A stretch of 64,000 bases of DNA from Gottschalkiaceae bacterium SANA (GTDB lineage: Bacteria > Bacillota > Clostridia > Tissierellales > GPF-1): contig AP028876.1 of NCBI GenBank assembly GCA_036323355.1, positions 186,001-250,000 on the forward strand, in the 5' to 3' direction. The translations under genes were made by a program, and so were the position numbers. The first letter of the stretch is position 1; every line of letters starts with the position of its first letter. The notes under the pieces were generated by a model, which saw only the letters and a list, made by a program, of their open reading frames with translations, was not told the DNA's origin and searched no databases. Positions 44,682 to 54,380 of the stretch are shown here, in pieces.

Positions 44682-45113
44682 TTAGATCCAGGCGACTATT
44701 AGTGCAAGAGTAAAACCACCGATAAAAAAGGCGATCATTGCATTTAAAGTTTTTGAATAGCCTTTTGGCGTGATCTGATTTTTTGCGTCCATACTTTTCA
44801 TAATGGGATACAAGCGCCAGTAAAAAGACAAAATTGAAGCGATCAGAACGGCAACAGCAAAAAGCTGTGTGGTATAGGTTGTTGTGAAGATGATGACAAG
44901 AAGGAGGGCGATAAAGATTAGTTTTGTGCCTGCAACCCAATAAACCAGGTATTTTATTAGGTTATGTACCTCCTCATCATTCTTCGATTTTTCATAAGCA
45001 TTAAAAACACCAATTCCATTACCGATTTTAGAACCCGGCTTGAAGTAGAGCATGGTGATGTTCATCAGTTCCAGGAAAATAAATACAGCCATTGCAAGTT
45101 GCAAGATATTCAT
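44682..45113 (-). CDS. Uncharacterised four-helix membrane protein
   Basis: 143 residues; AAAGGAGATCCTT before the ATG. Four predicted helices (about 3-20, 55-75, 80-95, 125-142) with a charged cytosolic loop YEKSKNDEEVHN. No family recognised. Confidence 0.75.
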   Translation of the reverse strand: MNILQLAMAVFIFLELMNITMLYFKPGSKIGNGIGVFNAYEKSKNDEEVHNLIKYLVYWVAGTKLIFIALLLVIIFTTTYTTQLFAVAVLIASILSFYWRLYPIMKSMDAKNQITPKGYSKTLNAMIAFFIGGFTLALIVAWI

Positions 45114-45378
45114 AAGGATCTCCTTTTATCGTTACTTGTTGTGCTATGAATAGTATATCGAAATGGCATGCCGGTTACAATGAATAAGCTTTAGTATATT
45201 CGTAGATGGGAAGAGACATTGAAATTTAAGAGCAATGATTCAATGATACTCAGAGAGAGGAAGGCAGGTGTCTTGTTAAAAAAATAACAACATCTTATCA
45301 GAGCTGAAGTATATTGTCTATTAAGTATCAATCTTTCTTTTGCTACAATAAGTCTATAAAATCAAAGGAGGAATTCAA

Positions 45379-46470
45379 ATGGCTACTAAGATTGTAATTA
45401 GTCCAGGAAAATATATTCAAGGGCCTGGGGAATTGAAAAAATTGGAAAACTACGCTCGTGTGTATGGATCTCATGCATTCGTGATTGCAGATGATTTTGT
45501 TATGGGCTTGACCAAAGACATGGTAAAAGAGAGCTTCGCAAATACAGAAAGCAAATATGCATTTGAGAAATTTAATAGCGAGTGTTCAAAGATTGAAATT
45601 GCTCGTTTGCAATCCATGGCAGAAGCGTTGGAATCCGAAGTGATTATTGGAATAGGCGGTGGTAAAACGTTGGATACGGCAAAGGCGATCGGTTATTATA
45701 TGAAACGCCCTGTTATGATTGTGCCAACAATCGCATCAACAGACGCTCCTTGTAGCGCATTATCCGTGGTATATACAGAAGACGGTATTTTTGACGAGTA
45801 CCTGGTATTGCCGACGAATCCAACGGTTGTTTTGATGGATACAGAAATTATTGCAGCAGCACCCGTACGGTTGCTTGTTTCCGGTATGGGCGATGCCTTG
45901 GCAACTTATTTTGAAGCACGTGCTACAGCACGGTCAAATGCCTCGACTATGGCGGGAGCAAAACCAACGGAAGGTGCATTTGCTATGGCAGAATTGTGCT
46001 ATAAGACTTTGCTTTCTGATGGATTAAAAGCAAAAATGGCGGCTGAAAGCAAGGTATCCAATGCATCGGTTGAGAAAATTGTAGAAGCCAATACCTACTT
46101 GAGTGGAATTGGTTTTGAGAGTGGTGGCCTGGCTGCAGCTCATGCCATTCATAACGGATTGACTGTGCTGGAAGAATGTCATCATTTCTATCATGGAGAA
46201 AAGGTTGCTTTTGGAACCTTAGCACAATTGGCACTGGAAAATGCGCCATTAGAAGAAATTCAAGAAGTGATTGATTTTTGTAAAAGCGTAGGTTTGCCGA
46301 TTACCCTGAAAGATTTGAATGCAGAAAATGTTACTGAGGCACAATTGCGAGAAGTCGCAATCGCATCCTCTGTGGAAGGCGAAACTATTCATAATATGCC
46401 TTTTGAAGTCACAGCAGATTCGGTTTATGCGGCATTGGTTACAGCGGACAAACTAGGTTCAACCCTATAA
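45379..46470 (+). CDS. gldA: Glycerol dehydrogenase
   Basis: 363 residues, AAAGGAGG before the ATG. VISPGKYIQGPGELKKL at the start, the NAD region IIGIGGGKTLDTAKAIGYYM, IVPTIASTDAPCSALSVVY and the metal histidines in FESGGLAAAHAIHNGL and CHHFYHGEKVAFG are those of GldA. It oxidises glycerol to dihydroxyacetone with NAD, or works in reverse. No dihydroxyacetone kinase is nearby. Monocistronic with a strong terminator. Confidence 0.92.
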   Translation: MATKIVISPGKYIQGPGELKKLENYARVYGSHAFVIADDFVMGLTKDMVKESFANTESKYAFEKFNSECSKIEIARLQSMAEALESEVIIGIGGGKTLDTAKAIGYYMKRPVMIVPTIASTDAPCSALSVVYTEDGIFDEYLVLPTNPTVVLMDTEIIAAAPVRLLVSGMGDALATYFEARATARSNASTMAGAKPTEGAFAMAELCYKTLLSDGLKAKMAAESKVSNASVEKIVEANTYLSGIGFESGGLAAAHAIHNGLTVLEECHHFYHGEKVAFGTLAQLALENAPLEEIQEVIDFCKSVGLPITLKDLNAENVTEAQLREVAIASSVEGETIHNMPFEVTADSVYAALVTADKLGSTL

Positions 46471-46480
46471 ATACAAGTAG

Positions 46481-46514
46481 GGCTTGTCAGAATTTCTGAC
46501 AAGCCTTTTTTTTT
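46481..46514 (+). terminator. Rho-independent terminator
   Basis: GGCTTGTCAG-AATTT-CTGACAAGCC followed by nine T residues. Confidence 0.9.
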
Positions 46515-46579
46515 ATCGTTTCAATAGATTGAGTAGTGTATAAGTAAATAGAAGTTGTTCATTTATTAATTTACCTTGA

Positions 46580-47191
46580 TTAAAAGAAGCTTGCAATTTC
46601 ATTCAAGTGTTTTTTCTTCAACGTTGGCAACTCGTAGTTGGGATCTGCTTTGCCCACACAAAGTATCATCATGGCTGTTTCACCCTCGGGCCGGTTCAAC
46701 AAGGTGCGCAGGAAGTTCGGTGGAGCGGGTGTGTAGGTGAAGCTGGCATATCCGGTATTTCTCAGGGCATTGATTAAAAGCCCTGTAGCAAGACCCACGG
46801 ATTCTGTCACATAATAATTTTTGTCCTTGCTGCCGTCGGGCAATATTTTGTAAAACTCTTTGAAGACTACGATTAAGCAGGGGGCTTCTGTTAAAAATGG
46901 CTTTTGCCAAGTCACATTCAGTTTCTCTAAATCTGCTTGCCATTCGTCACTGATCTTTTTTTCATAAAAGGTTTTTTCGATTTTTTCTGATTCTGTTCGA
47001 ATTTTTTCTTTCATATTGGGATCTGTGACCACGCAGAAATGCCATGGTTGCTTGTCAGCACCATTTGGGGCAGTTGCAGCCGTCATGATACAATTCTTAA
47101 TTACTTCTATATTCACGGCTTCCTTAAGAAATTTGCGATACGTTCGTCTCATCTGACTTTCTTCTAAAAGTTGTTTTGATTTTTGTGGCAT
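46580..47191 (-). CDS. Nitroreductase of the iodotyrosine-deiodinase-like group
   Basis: 203 residues, CAGGAGGTAGCTC before the ATG. SQMRRTYRKFL for FMN phosphate, TAAPNGADKQPWHFCVVTD and a C-terminal ETAMMILCVGKAD. The long insertion WQADLEKLNVTWQKPFLTEAPCLIVV and overall shape fit the IYD-like branch (reductive dehalogenases and relatives), not the short nitroreductase at 42944. Activity is inferred. Confidence 0.87.
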   Translation of the reverse strand: MPQKSKQLLEESQMRRTYRKFLKEAVNIEVIKNCIMTAATAPNGADKQPWHFCVVTDPNMKEKIRTESEKIEKTFYEKKISDEWQADLEKLNVTWQKPFLTEAPCLIVVFKEFYKILPDGSKDKNYYVTESVGLATGLLINALRNTGYASFTYTPAPPNFLRTLLNRPEGETAMMILCVGKADPNYELPTLKKKHLNEIASFF

Positions 47192-47332
47192 GAGCTACCT
47201 CCTGGATTCTCTTATTTTTAGTATAATCAATTGTATGCAAGAGAACAATGTGATGAACCAATGATTTCGATGCATAGTACAGCAAGAGTAGAGTGTTATA
47301 CTGTAATAGTAAGAACTAGGAGGATATGTAAA

Positions 47333-48271
47333 ATGAAAATAAATAAATTATTGATTGCCATGATTATACTACTAGTAGCCACAAATTTTGTTACAATTTC
47401 AAAACTTCAAACTCTTGAAAATAGCGTTTCGAATCTGAATAACTCTATTTTTAGACTGGACCGGGAGTTGGATAATATAAATGGCAATGTATCAAGGACG
47501 TTGAATGAATTTACAGCTGAACATACCTGGACGAGAAAAACACGGGCACAAGCCGTAGGCTACAATAAAGAAGAGATGACGGCGGGTGTGGATATCGAGG
47601 TGACATTTAATGAACTTCAAAACGATGAAAATATTTATATTTTCGTTCAGGCTATAGAGGGTGATTTTCAAGATCAAATTGAAGTAACAAAAACAATAAG
47701 CAAAAACTTGATTTTAAACTATTACTTAGATTTGCCCATAGGTAGAGACTATAAATTGTCGGTTGTCGGAGAATCAACAGAGTTAAAGAGAAGTGAGTCT
47801 CTTGGTGATGTTCGTCTGAGCCGAATGATGGACGACGTTGTTTACGTAGAAGGCTTTGGCTGGGAAGTCAAAGTGGATGAAAGTAATAAGCTGGAGAGTG
47901 TTGGGATGGATATTACCATTCATTCTGTTTTTGAAAAGGATCCTTTTATCAGTGAATACTTTAGGAATAAAGAGATTGTAAATATTCGCGGGGAGATCTA
48001 TGCAAATGATGTCTTGCTCGATACCATCGAATTTCTCGAGGATGAAAATTGGGGTATTTCAGGACTAGATTCTTTGGGGAATTTAATCGAAGAAGAGAGT
48101 GGTGTGCTAGCTTTCAAACTTGGATCTGCAGGTGATCATTTTATTGATATTCATGGGAAATACGTGTTCAAGAAGTCTATAGTGGAAACCCAAAAAGTGG
48201 ATGTCTATGTCATACTTACGGACAACCAAGGGGAAGAGCATGGGTATCAACTTTACCATATTTTCGAATAA
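47333..48271 (+). CDS. Membrane-anchored protein with coiled coil, unknown function
   Basis: 312 residues from the ATG at 47333 (CTAGGAGG 8-9 bases upstream); a longer frame from 47231 crosses the divergent promoter area. A single N-terminal helix (5-24) anchors it, followed by a coiled coil (about 28-60, LQTLENSVSNLNNSIFRLDRELDNI is in this stretch) and a beta-rich outer part. No family recognised. Confidence 0.75.
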   Translation: MKINKLLIAMIILLVATNFVTISKLQTLENSVSNLNNSIFRLDRELDNINGNVSRTLNEFTAEHTWTRKTRAQAVGYNKEEMTAGVDIEVTFNELQNDENIYIFVQAIEGDFQDQIEVTKTISKNLILNYYLDLPIGRDYKLSVVGESTELKRSESLGDVRLSRMMDDVVYVEGFGWEVKVDESNKLESVGMDITIHSVFEKDPFISEYFRNKEIVNIRGEIYANDVLLDTIEFLEDENWGISGLDSLGNLIEEESGVLAFKLGSAGDHFIDIHGKYVFKKSIVETQKVDVYVILTDNQGEEHGYQLYHIFE

Positions 48272-48352
48272 GCATTGGAGAAGGAGCAATCATATAAAAT
48301 TTTGGTTGAATGGCGACAAATGCGTATGAAAAATTATCATATAGATTTAAAA

Positions 48353-48387
48353 CACAGAGGAGTTTTAGAAAAGAGAATTCCTCTGTG
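48353..48387 (+). other. Hairpin CACAGAGGA/TCCTCTGTG
   Basis: Perfect nine-base arms (48353-48361, 48379-48387) between convergent genes without a T-run; a possible weak terminator or processing site. Confidence 0.4.
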
Positions 48388-48422
48388 AATGAAAGTGAGT
48401 CGGCAAGGCTTCATCGATTACA

Positions 48423-49010
48423 TTAGACGAATCCCATTTGTTTTTTTACATGGCTTGTGTTTTCTTGATTGGTGAGTACTTCCAGAAGAAGAAAAGAAAC
48501 ATCGAAAGCGGTAGATGGATTATATGAGGTGATGATGTTTTGATCCACTACAATGGGTTTGTTTGATTGAAGGATTGCGCCAAATGCGGCCAATTGTTTC
48601 TGGCGAATCCCATTACTCAAATGATAGGTTGTTGCATGCACACCTTTTAGGATGCCACTTTTTCCAAGAGGAAGTGCCCCTACACGAATGGAAGCGATCG
48701 GTTTTTTTTGATTGTGGAAGTTCTGAATAGTTTTGAGAAAGTCAGGATGAAAGGCATCTTCATAGAAGCCGGCTTCTTCAAATCCACCGGGGATGGCTAA
48801 GGCGTCGAATTCTGAGACATTGAGGTCTTTAAGTTGCATTTCTGGAACAACGGTGAAATTCCAAGTACATTTTAGTTTTTCGTGCATGCCGACGGTAATC
48901 AATTCGGTTTGGCCATTACCATCGGTTTGGTTCCAGCCAAAAACATCGGTGAATACACTGGCTTCCGACATTTCAAAGCCGTTTGCTAGCAGAAGACATA
49001 TTTTTTTCAT
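48423..49010 (-). CDS. DJ-1/PfpI-family protein lacking the nucleophile cysteine
   Basis: 195 residues; start preceded by AAAGGAGGATCAAGC. DJ-1 fold: KKICLLLANGFEMSEASV and LAIPGGFEEAGFYEDAF. The nucleophile elbow reads ASIRVGALPLG, so residue 109 is Arg where relatives have Cys (codon CGT, one base from TGT). Family members act as glyoxalases, chaperone-like or amidase-type enzymes through that cysteine, so this copy is probably catalytically dead or works differently. The gene is otherwise intact. Confidence 0.85.
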   Translation of the reverse strand: MKKICLLLANGFEMSEASVFTDVFGWNQTDGNGQTELITVGMHEKLKCTWNFTVVPEMQLKDLNVSEFDALAIPGGFEEAGFYEDAFHPDFLKTIQNFHNQKKPIASIRVGALPLGKSGILKGVHATTYHLSNGIRQKQLAAFGAILQSNKPIVVDQNIITSYNPSTAFDVSFLLLEVLTNQENTSHVKKQMGFV

Positions 49011-49115
49011 GCTTGATCCTCCTTTGTGTAGTTACAATTTTAGGGTGAAAGAATAGAACCATTGTAACATAAATTATCAGAATTATTCGAATGAATGCTT
49101 GAAGGAGGAAATAAG

Positions 49116-50096
49116 ATGGCAACAAAGCTTCAGTCTTTATTTGATCAATTGATATTAGGGAAGATCGTGAGTCAACCAGAACGAGTTTATGGCGGTCTTT
49201 TACATAAAATGCTAAGGGTAGAAACTGAGCAGGGGATGTATGCGGTAAAACAATTAAATCCAACGATCATGAAACGCACTCATGTAGTTGAACATCTTGT
49301 GTATTCAGAGCTTGTGGCAAGAGCTGCTGTACAAAATGGAATTCCGGGAATTACAGCAATTGGAGAGAGCGAGCTTGTTCATCAAATCGGCGATGCGTAT
49401 TTTATGATTTTTCCATGGAGTCAGGCTCAGACGATTTCTGCTGAAAGAGTAGGGGTGGAGCATTGCGTCAAAGTCGGTAAGATTTTAGCAGACTTGCATC
49501 AGCTTTCGAGTCGATTTCCACTAAGCGTACAGGAACCGCAAAGGGATATGGAGAAAATTGAATGGGACTCCTTTTTAACTGATGATGAGGAGTGCCGGAA
49601 CTTGTTTGAGTCATATTTACCGCAATTGAAAATTTGGGATGAGAAAGCCTACCTTGTATCGCAGAAGGTGCAAGCAGATCAAGTGATTAGCCACCGCGAC
49701 CTGGATTGTAAGAATATACTCTGGGATGCGGATCAAAATCCCATTGTGATTGATTGGGAGTCTGTGGGATGGGTGAATCCAATGTCCGAGTTGATGGAGA
49801 TTGCTTTGTACTGGTCTGGCGCCGAAATTTTGGAATTTGATCAAGTGAAATTTATTTCTTTTGTGGAAAGTTATTTGGAAGCTGGTGGCGTTCTTCAGGG
49901 AGACTTGGATGCGATATTGGATTTCGGATACAGAAATAAACTGGAATGGCTGGTTTATAATATTAAGCGATGTAATGGAATGGAAGTGGCTGAAGAAATG
50001 GAAATTGAATTGGCAAAGCACCAAGTGACAGAGACGATTGAAGGTTTGCAAACGTATGAGCGGTTGATTCCTCTACTGGGTAGATTGCTGTCTTGA
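49116..50096 (+). CDS. APH-type phosphotransferase
   Basis: 326 residues from the ATG at 49116 (GAAGGAGG upstream). Nucleotide-lobe lysine in GMYAVKQLNP, catalytic HRDLDCKN (HxDxxxxN) and the metal motif VIDWESVGWVNP. Substrate unknown; it could be a sugar, amino sugar or antibiotic, but no neighbour indicates resistance. Confidence 0.87.
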   Translation: MATKLQSLFDQLILGKIVSQPERVYGGLLHKMLRVETEQGMYAVKQLNPTIMKRTHVVEHLVYSELVARAAVQNGIPGITAIGESELVHQIGDAYFMIFPWSQAQTISAERVGVEHCVKVGKILADLHQLSSRFPLSVQEPQRDMEKIEWDSFLTDDEECRNLFESYLPQLKIWDEKAYLVSQKVQADQVISHRDLDCKNILWDADQNPIVIDWESVGWVNPMSELMEIALYWSGAEILEFDQVKFISFVESYLEAGGVLQGDLDAILDFGYRNKLEWLVYNIKRCNGMEVAEEMEIELAKHQVTETIEGLQTYERLIPLLGRLLS

Positions 50097-50225
50097 ACTC
50101 TAAGGCAAGATGAAAAGGAATAATGGGATCTTATCATGAAAACTTCAGGACCTTGCTTCAAGTCATTGAAAGGTTGGTGGGTCAATGATCTGAGGGTGTA
50201 AAAAAATAGGATCAGGAGGGAATAA

Positions 50226-50651
50226 ATGGAATTTATAGCGATTGGAAGTGTGGAAAATGGAATTCACGACATTCATAAACATGATTGGGATCGGGAAGAG
50301 TCAAAAATCGTTTTGAAGTCGGCGTATAAAGGCGGTTTGAAGGGTCTTGAAGAATTTTCTCATGCTGAGATTTTGTTTTTCCTGGATCAAGCGAGCTTTG
50401 ATATCGAATCTGAACTTTTGGGGAAACCAAGGAGGAATCAAGTTAACCCAATCGTTGGTATATTTTCTAGGAGAAGCAACCATCGCCCCAATGGAATTGG
50501 GCTTACAGTTGCCAAAATTTTGGAGGTTGGAGACGAGTATTTGCTTGTGCTGGGGTTAGATGCTGTTGATGGGACTGCTGTCCTTGATATCAAACCCTAT
50601 GTGCCCAAGGTGGCAGAATCGCAAGTAAAGAGACCGGAATGGGCAAGGTAA
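50226..50651 (+). CDS. trmO: TrmO/TsaA-like tRNA methyltransferase domain protein
   Basis: 141 residues, AGGAGGGAATAA before the ATG. FIAIGSVEN, EFSHAEILFFLDQ, GIFSRRSNHRPNGIGLTVAKIL and VLGLDAVDGTAVLDIKPYVP are the signature strands of the TsaA/TrmO beta-barrel, which N6-methylates t6A37 of tRNA using S-adenosylmethionine. It is the short form, lacking the C-terminal domain of the 235-residue E. coli protein; the short form is common outside Proteobacteria but not always a proven tRNA enzyme. Confidence 0.87.
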   Translation: MEFIAIGSVENGIHDIHKHDWDREESKIVLKSAYKGGLKGLEEFSHAEILFFLDQASFDIESELLGKPRRNQVNPIVGIFSRRSNHRPNGIGLTVAKILEVGDEYLLVLGLDAVDGTAVLDIKPYVPKVAESQVKRPEWAR

Positions 50652-50748
50652 AGGCGGTAGATATCTTTTATTTTTGGCTAAATAATGATACACTTATCCA
50701 TAAAACCATGAAGAAAACAGTTTTTTATCATGGATTCAGGAGGATAAG

Positions 50749-52026
50749 ATGGCGCCGCATATTATTGAAGAAGCCAAGCGATGCTTGCAATGTAAAAATC
50801 CGAAATGCAAACAGGCATGTCCCGTCGAGACACCTGTCAATGAAGCGATCCATTTGCTGTTGGATGGTCAGATTGAAGAAGCTGGGGAATTGTTATTTTT
50901 AAATAATCCGCTTTCCATTGTCTGCTCTTTGGTTTGTCCGCATGAAAAATTCTGTGAAGGGAATTGTATCTTGGGGAAAAAAAGTAGCCCAATTCATTGG
51001 AGTAGTGTGGAACACTATATTTCTGATTATTATTTGAATCGGATTCATGAAAAACCGGCAACTGATCGAAGCAAAAAAATTGCAATTATTGGATCGGGGC
51101 CTGCGGGCATTACGTTAGCCTTTTTATTGGCGGCGAGAGGATACGATATTACGATCTTTGAGGCAAAGGACAAGATCGGTGGTGTATTGCAATATGGAAT
51201 TCCGGCCTTTCGATTGCCCAAGGACATTTTGGAACGATTGAAAGATCAATTGCTGAGCATGGGCGTCAAGATTCGCCCCAACACCTTGGTCGGACCGGTG
51301 ATTACGGTGGATGTTTTATTCCGGGACGGTTATCAGGCGATCTTTATCGGAACCGGTGTTTGGAAGCCAAATCCTATGCGGATTAAAGGCGAGAGTCTTG
51401 GTCATGTGCATTATGCCATAGACTATTTAAAGAACCCGGAGAGTTTTGATTTGGGTAAAAAGGTTTGTATCATCGGAGCAGGAAATGTTGCCATGGATGT
51501 GGCACGTACTGCCATTCGTCGTGGTGTTCGTGAAGTCACGGTCATGTATCGCCGTGATGAGGACGATATGTCTGCTACCTTAGAGGAAATTAAGTACGCA
51601 AAATTGGATGGCGTAAAATTTGAATTCTTTAAGGCACCGACTGAAATCACGGATGATGGAATTCGATATAAGCGAACCGAGAAGGTTATGACTGACGACA
51701 AGGAAAAGCTGATAGAAGTAGATGGACCTGAGGAGTTTTATCCAGTTGATTCCGTGATTATTGCCGTTAGTCAGGGACCAAAGTCGAATATTGTTGCCAA
51801 CTCAACGGGAATCAAGATTGGGAAGACCGGTCTGGTTTCAACGGATGCATGTGGACGCACAACACGGGATGGTGTTTTTGCCTCTGGAGATGTGGTGACC
51901 GGTGCAAAAACGGTAGTGGAAGCGGTCATGTTTTCTAAAAAAGTGGCTGCCGCCATTGATGCCTATGTAACGAAAGGAAAGCCAGAAGACGAATTAGGGG
52001 AGACTAGTCAATGCAATTGGAAATGA
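50749..52026 (+). CDS. GltD-type NAD(P)H oxidoreductase (glutamate synthase small-subunit-like)
   Basis: 425 residues, AGGAGGATAAG before the ATG. N-terminal cysteine cluster CLQCKNPKCKQACPVETPV and CSLVCPHEKFCEGNC bind two 4Fe-4S clusters, then an FAD site IIGSGPAGITLAFLLA with YGIPAFRLPK and an NAD(P) site IIGAGNVAMDVARTAIRR. The same core occurs in glutamate synthase small subunit, NfnB and dihydropyrimidine dehydrogenase. No partner large subunit is nearby, so which redox reaction it serves is open. It overlaps the PAP2 gene by 16 bases. Confidence 0.88.
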   Translation: MAPHIIEEAKRCLQCKNPKCKQACPVETPVNEAIHLLLDGQIEEAGELLFLNNPLSIVCSLVCPHEKFCEGNCILGKKSSPIHWSSVEHYISDYYLNRIHEKPATDRSKKIAIIGSGPAGITLAFLLAARGYDITIFEAKDKIGGVLQYGIPAFRLPKDILERLKDQLLSMGVKIRPNTLVGPVITVDVLFRDGYQAIFIGTGVWKPNPMRIKGESLGHVHYAIDYLKNPESFDLGKKVCIIGAGNVAMDVARTAIRRGVREVTVMYRRDEDDMSATLEEIKYAKLDGVKFEFFKAPTEITDDGIRYKRTEKVMTDDKEKLIEVDGPEEFYPVDSVIIAVSQGPKSNIVANSTGIKIGKTGLVSTDACGRTTRDGVFASGDVVTGAKTVVEAVMFSKKVAAAIDAYVTKGKPEDELGETSQCNWK

Positions 52027-52850
52027 TCAAGGCAATTCAATCAATCAGCAATCCATTTTTTGATGTTTTTTTTCAAGGCTTGACCTTTTTTGGTGAAGAG
52101 TATGTGGCTATTTTGATCGGAGCGGGCCTGCTGTGGTGTATCAATGCCCGAAAAGGATATGAATATGCCTATATGCTATTAACGGGTCTTTTGATTAATG
52201 TCACCCTAAAAGAGATCTTTGATGTCTCTAGGCCCATTGGACTTGAAGGGGTTCGATCTTTGCGGGTGGAAACAGCAACCGGCAAGTCTTTTCCCAGCGG
52301 ACATACGCAAACGGTAACCATGGTCTTTTGGTGGTTGCGGAATCAGATTCAAAAACCAGTATTTACAGGGTCAAGTATCATTGTGATTATTGGGGTTGCG
52401 GTTTCAAGGCTATATTTAGGGGTTCATTGGCCTTTGGATGTTGGTGCGGCTGTAGTGATTGGAATTGGCTGGGTCGCATTCATGCAGAACATGTACCCGA
52501 AAATTGAAAATCAATTGATCGGGCGGGGACTCTTGGTGCTAGCACTAGCATGGATGGGCGTATTTTTCTTTTACTCAGAAGATTACATGAAACTATTGGG
52601 ATTATTAACGGGTTTGACCCTCAGCATGATTGCCAATCAGAAGTGGATACAGTATCAGCCAAAAGGATCGGTTTCTTCTAAAGGAATCATGTTGATTTTT
52701 GGCGTTATTGGCGTGGGCGTTATTCTTGTGGCGGGCAAGCATGTGTTTGTTCATGCCGTATTTGGCGATTTGCTTCGATATATGACGATGATGATCTGGG
52801 TGGGGACGGGCATTCCTTTACTTTCAAAAAAGCTCAAGCGTAGACGATAA
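52011..52850 (+). CDS. PAP2-family membrane phosphatase
   Basis: 279 residues with about seven membrane helices. The catalytic triple is complete: K67-(x)6-R74P75 (KEIFDVSRP), P95-S96-G97-H98 and S132-R133-(x)5-H139-(x)3-D143 (SRLYLGVHWPLD). Acts on lipid phosphates such as undecaprenyl pyrophosphate or phosphatidate at the membrane surface. Co-translated with the GltD-type gene without an obvious metabolic link. Confidence 0.9.
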   Translation: MQLEMIKAIQSISNPFFDVFFQGLTFFGEEYVAILIGAGLLWCINARKGYEYAYMLLTGLLINVTLKEIFDVSRPIGLEGVRSLRVETATGKSFPSGHTQTVTMVFWWLRNQIQKPVFTGSSIIVIIGVAVSRLYLGVHWPLDVGAAVVIGIGWVAFMQNMYPKIENQLIGRGLLVLALAWMGVFFFYSEDYMKLLGLLTGLTLSMIANQKWIQYQPKGSVSSKGIMLIFGVIGVGVILVAGKHVFVHAVFGDLLRYMTMMIWVGTGIPLLSKKLKRRR

Positions 52851-52870
52851 ATATAGAGAAGGCATAGAAA

Positions 52871-52906
52871 TGGAGACTTGAATGTTGATTCAAGTCTCCA
52901 TTTTTT
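52871..52906 (+). terminator. Rho-independent terminator
   Basis: TGGAGACTTGAA and TTCAAGTCTCCA followed by six T residues. Confidence 0.88.
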
Positions 52907-53005
52907 ACTGTTTGATAATTTCTTTATATTTTCAACAATTCTTCAAAACACGGTTATCGATTTTTCAGCGTTCTCTATCTGTTTTAAGAACAATTACCAT
53001 ACTCT

Positions 53006-54187
53006 TTAAAGATTTGAAAAAGTATTTTCGAGCCGGTTTAATGCTTCAACAAGAATATGTTTGGGGCAGGAAATATTCATGCGAATAAATCCAGTTCCAG
53101 CTTGGCCGAACATGGAACCGCCTTCCAGTATTAAATGGGCCTCATCCGCAATCAGGCTGAGTAGTTCACTTTCTTGAATGCCATATGCGCTGAAGTCAAG
53201 CCAAGTCAGGTAGGTGCCGGCGGGTTTGTTGAACTTGATTTTTGGCAGTTTATTTTGAATGAATGTATCCATATAGGAAAGATTGTTGTCGAGAACCTTG
53301 TTGAGTTCGACAAGCCAATCCTCTGATTGATCGTAGGCTGCGATGGTAGCTTCCATGGCAAAGGGTGAAAGGCCAATGGATCCAGTAAAGCCCGTTAACT
53401 TTTCACGAAGCTCTTCATTTGGTATGACAAGGTTTGTGATATGCAAACCAGCTACGTTAAAGGTTTTGTTGACGGCAGTTGCAACAATCAGATTTTTATA
53501 GTTTGTTAGGTTGAGAGCTGACTCAAAGCGTTGTCCTTCTCGTATTAAATCGCAATGGATTTCATCGGAAAAGAAAAGTACATCATTGGCTTGGCAGATG
53601 GCAATCAATTTAGTCGTATCTTCTGTTGACCAAATTTGTCCAACCGGATTGTGGGGATTGCAATAGATGAACATCGTGGTGTTTGGATCCTTGCATTTCT
53701 CCTCAAAGTCTTCAAAGTCGATTCGATACTGGTTGTTGTCGTCTTTGATCAGATGATTTTCAAGAACATTTCGCTTAGTTTCTTGGATCTCTCGCTTAAA
53801 GGGATAGTAGATAGGCGGCTGAATAATAACGCCGTTGCCTTCTTTTGTAAAGGCGCGCAAGCTGTTTCGAACGGCAGAAACCGTGCCATTGCTGAAGACC
53901 AGCCAGTCTTTTTGAATTTTCATGCCATGGCGGCGATCATACCAGTTAATAATGCTGTTTTGGTAGGTGTCGCTTGGCTTGGTATATCCGATGATTAAGC
54001 GGTCGGCACGATTTTTGATGCTGTCTATGACAGCTGGTGGACAAGCGAAATCCATATCGGCAACCCACATGGAAATGGTATCTTCGAAATAGTTTAGATT
54101 AAAATGATCCATGATTAAGTCGGCAGACGTCTTAGCGGCACCCGTATGACTCCTGTCGATTACTTGATCAAAGCTATAGCTTGACAT
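53006..54187 (-). CDS. Second MalY/PatB-family PLP enzyme
   Basis: 393 residues from the ATG at 54187 (AAGGAG eight bases upstream; a GTG at 54196 overlaps the binding site). MWVADMDFACPPAV near the N-terminus, CNPHNPVGQIW, FFSDEIHCDLI and the PLP lysine in TAVNKTFNVAGLH. Same branch as the gene at 17446 but with a different, MarR-linked promoter. C-S lyase or aminotransferase. Confidence 0.9.
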   Translation of the reverse strand: MSSYSFDQVIDRSHTGAAKTSADLIMDHFNLNYFEDTISMWVADMDFACPPAVIDSIKNRADRLIIGYTKPSDTYQNSIINWYDRRHGMKIQKDWLVFSNGTVSAVRNSLRAFTKEGNGVIIQPPIYYPFKREIQETKRNVLENHLIKDDNNQYRIDFEDFEEKCKDPNTTMFIYCNPHNPVGQIWSTEDTTKLIAICQANDVLFFSDEIHCDLIREGQRFESALNLTNYKNLIVATAVNKTFNVAGLHITNLVIPNEELREKLTGFTGSIGLSPFAMEATIAAYDQSEDWLVELNKVLDNNLSYMDTFIQNKLPKIKFNKPAGTYLTWLDFSAYGIQESELLSLIADEAHLILEGGSMFGQAGTGFIRMNISCPKHILVEALNRLENTFSNL

Positions 54188-54204
54188 AGTAGACACTCCT
54201 TTTT

Positions 54205-54238
54205 AGTTCAACAGATTGATAGTTCAACTCTTTAACTA
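54205..54238. promoter_or_regulatory. Candidate MarR operator
   Basis: Inverted repeat TAGTT-N9-AACTA (54220-54238) overlaps the predicted minus-strand transcription start, and AGTTCAAC is repeated at 54205-54212 and 54221-54228 (16 bp offset). Confidence 0.55.
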
Positions 54239-54239
54239 T

Positions 54240-54268
54240 ATAATAAAGAAAGAGTATATGTTTGTCAA
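54240..54268 (-). promoter_or_regulatory. Sigma-A promoter of the second PatB gene
   Basis: On the minus strand TTGACA (54268-54263), 17 bp, TATTAT (54245-54240). Starts near 54233. Confidence 0.8.
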
Positions 54269-54380
54269 TGGAATCGGATCATTCAAATCGATGGAATTGA
54301 ATCGATAATGATGATATGGAAGCCAGAGGTATGATATCCTAAAAAAGATAAACTCAAAATCATGGAGTAAGGAGACTGGA

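Noticed and set aside
45164-45179. TGGCATGCCGGTTACA as a second sigma-54 promoter upstream of gldA
   Set aside because: The -12 GC is AC, the distance to the gldA start is about 200 bases and no activator gene is close.
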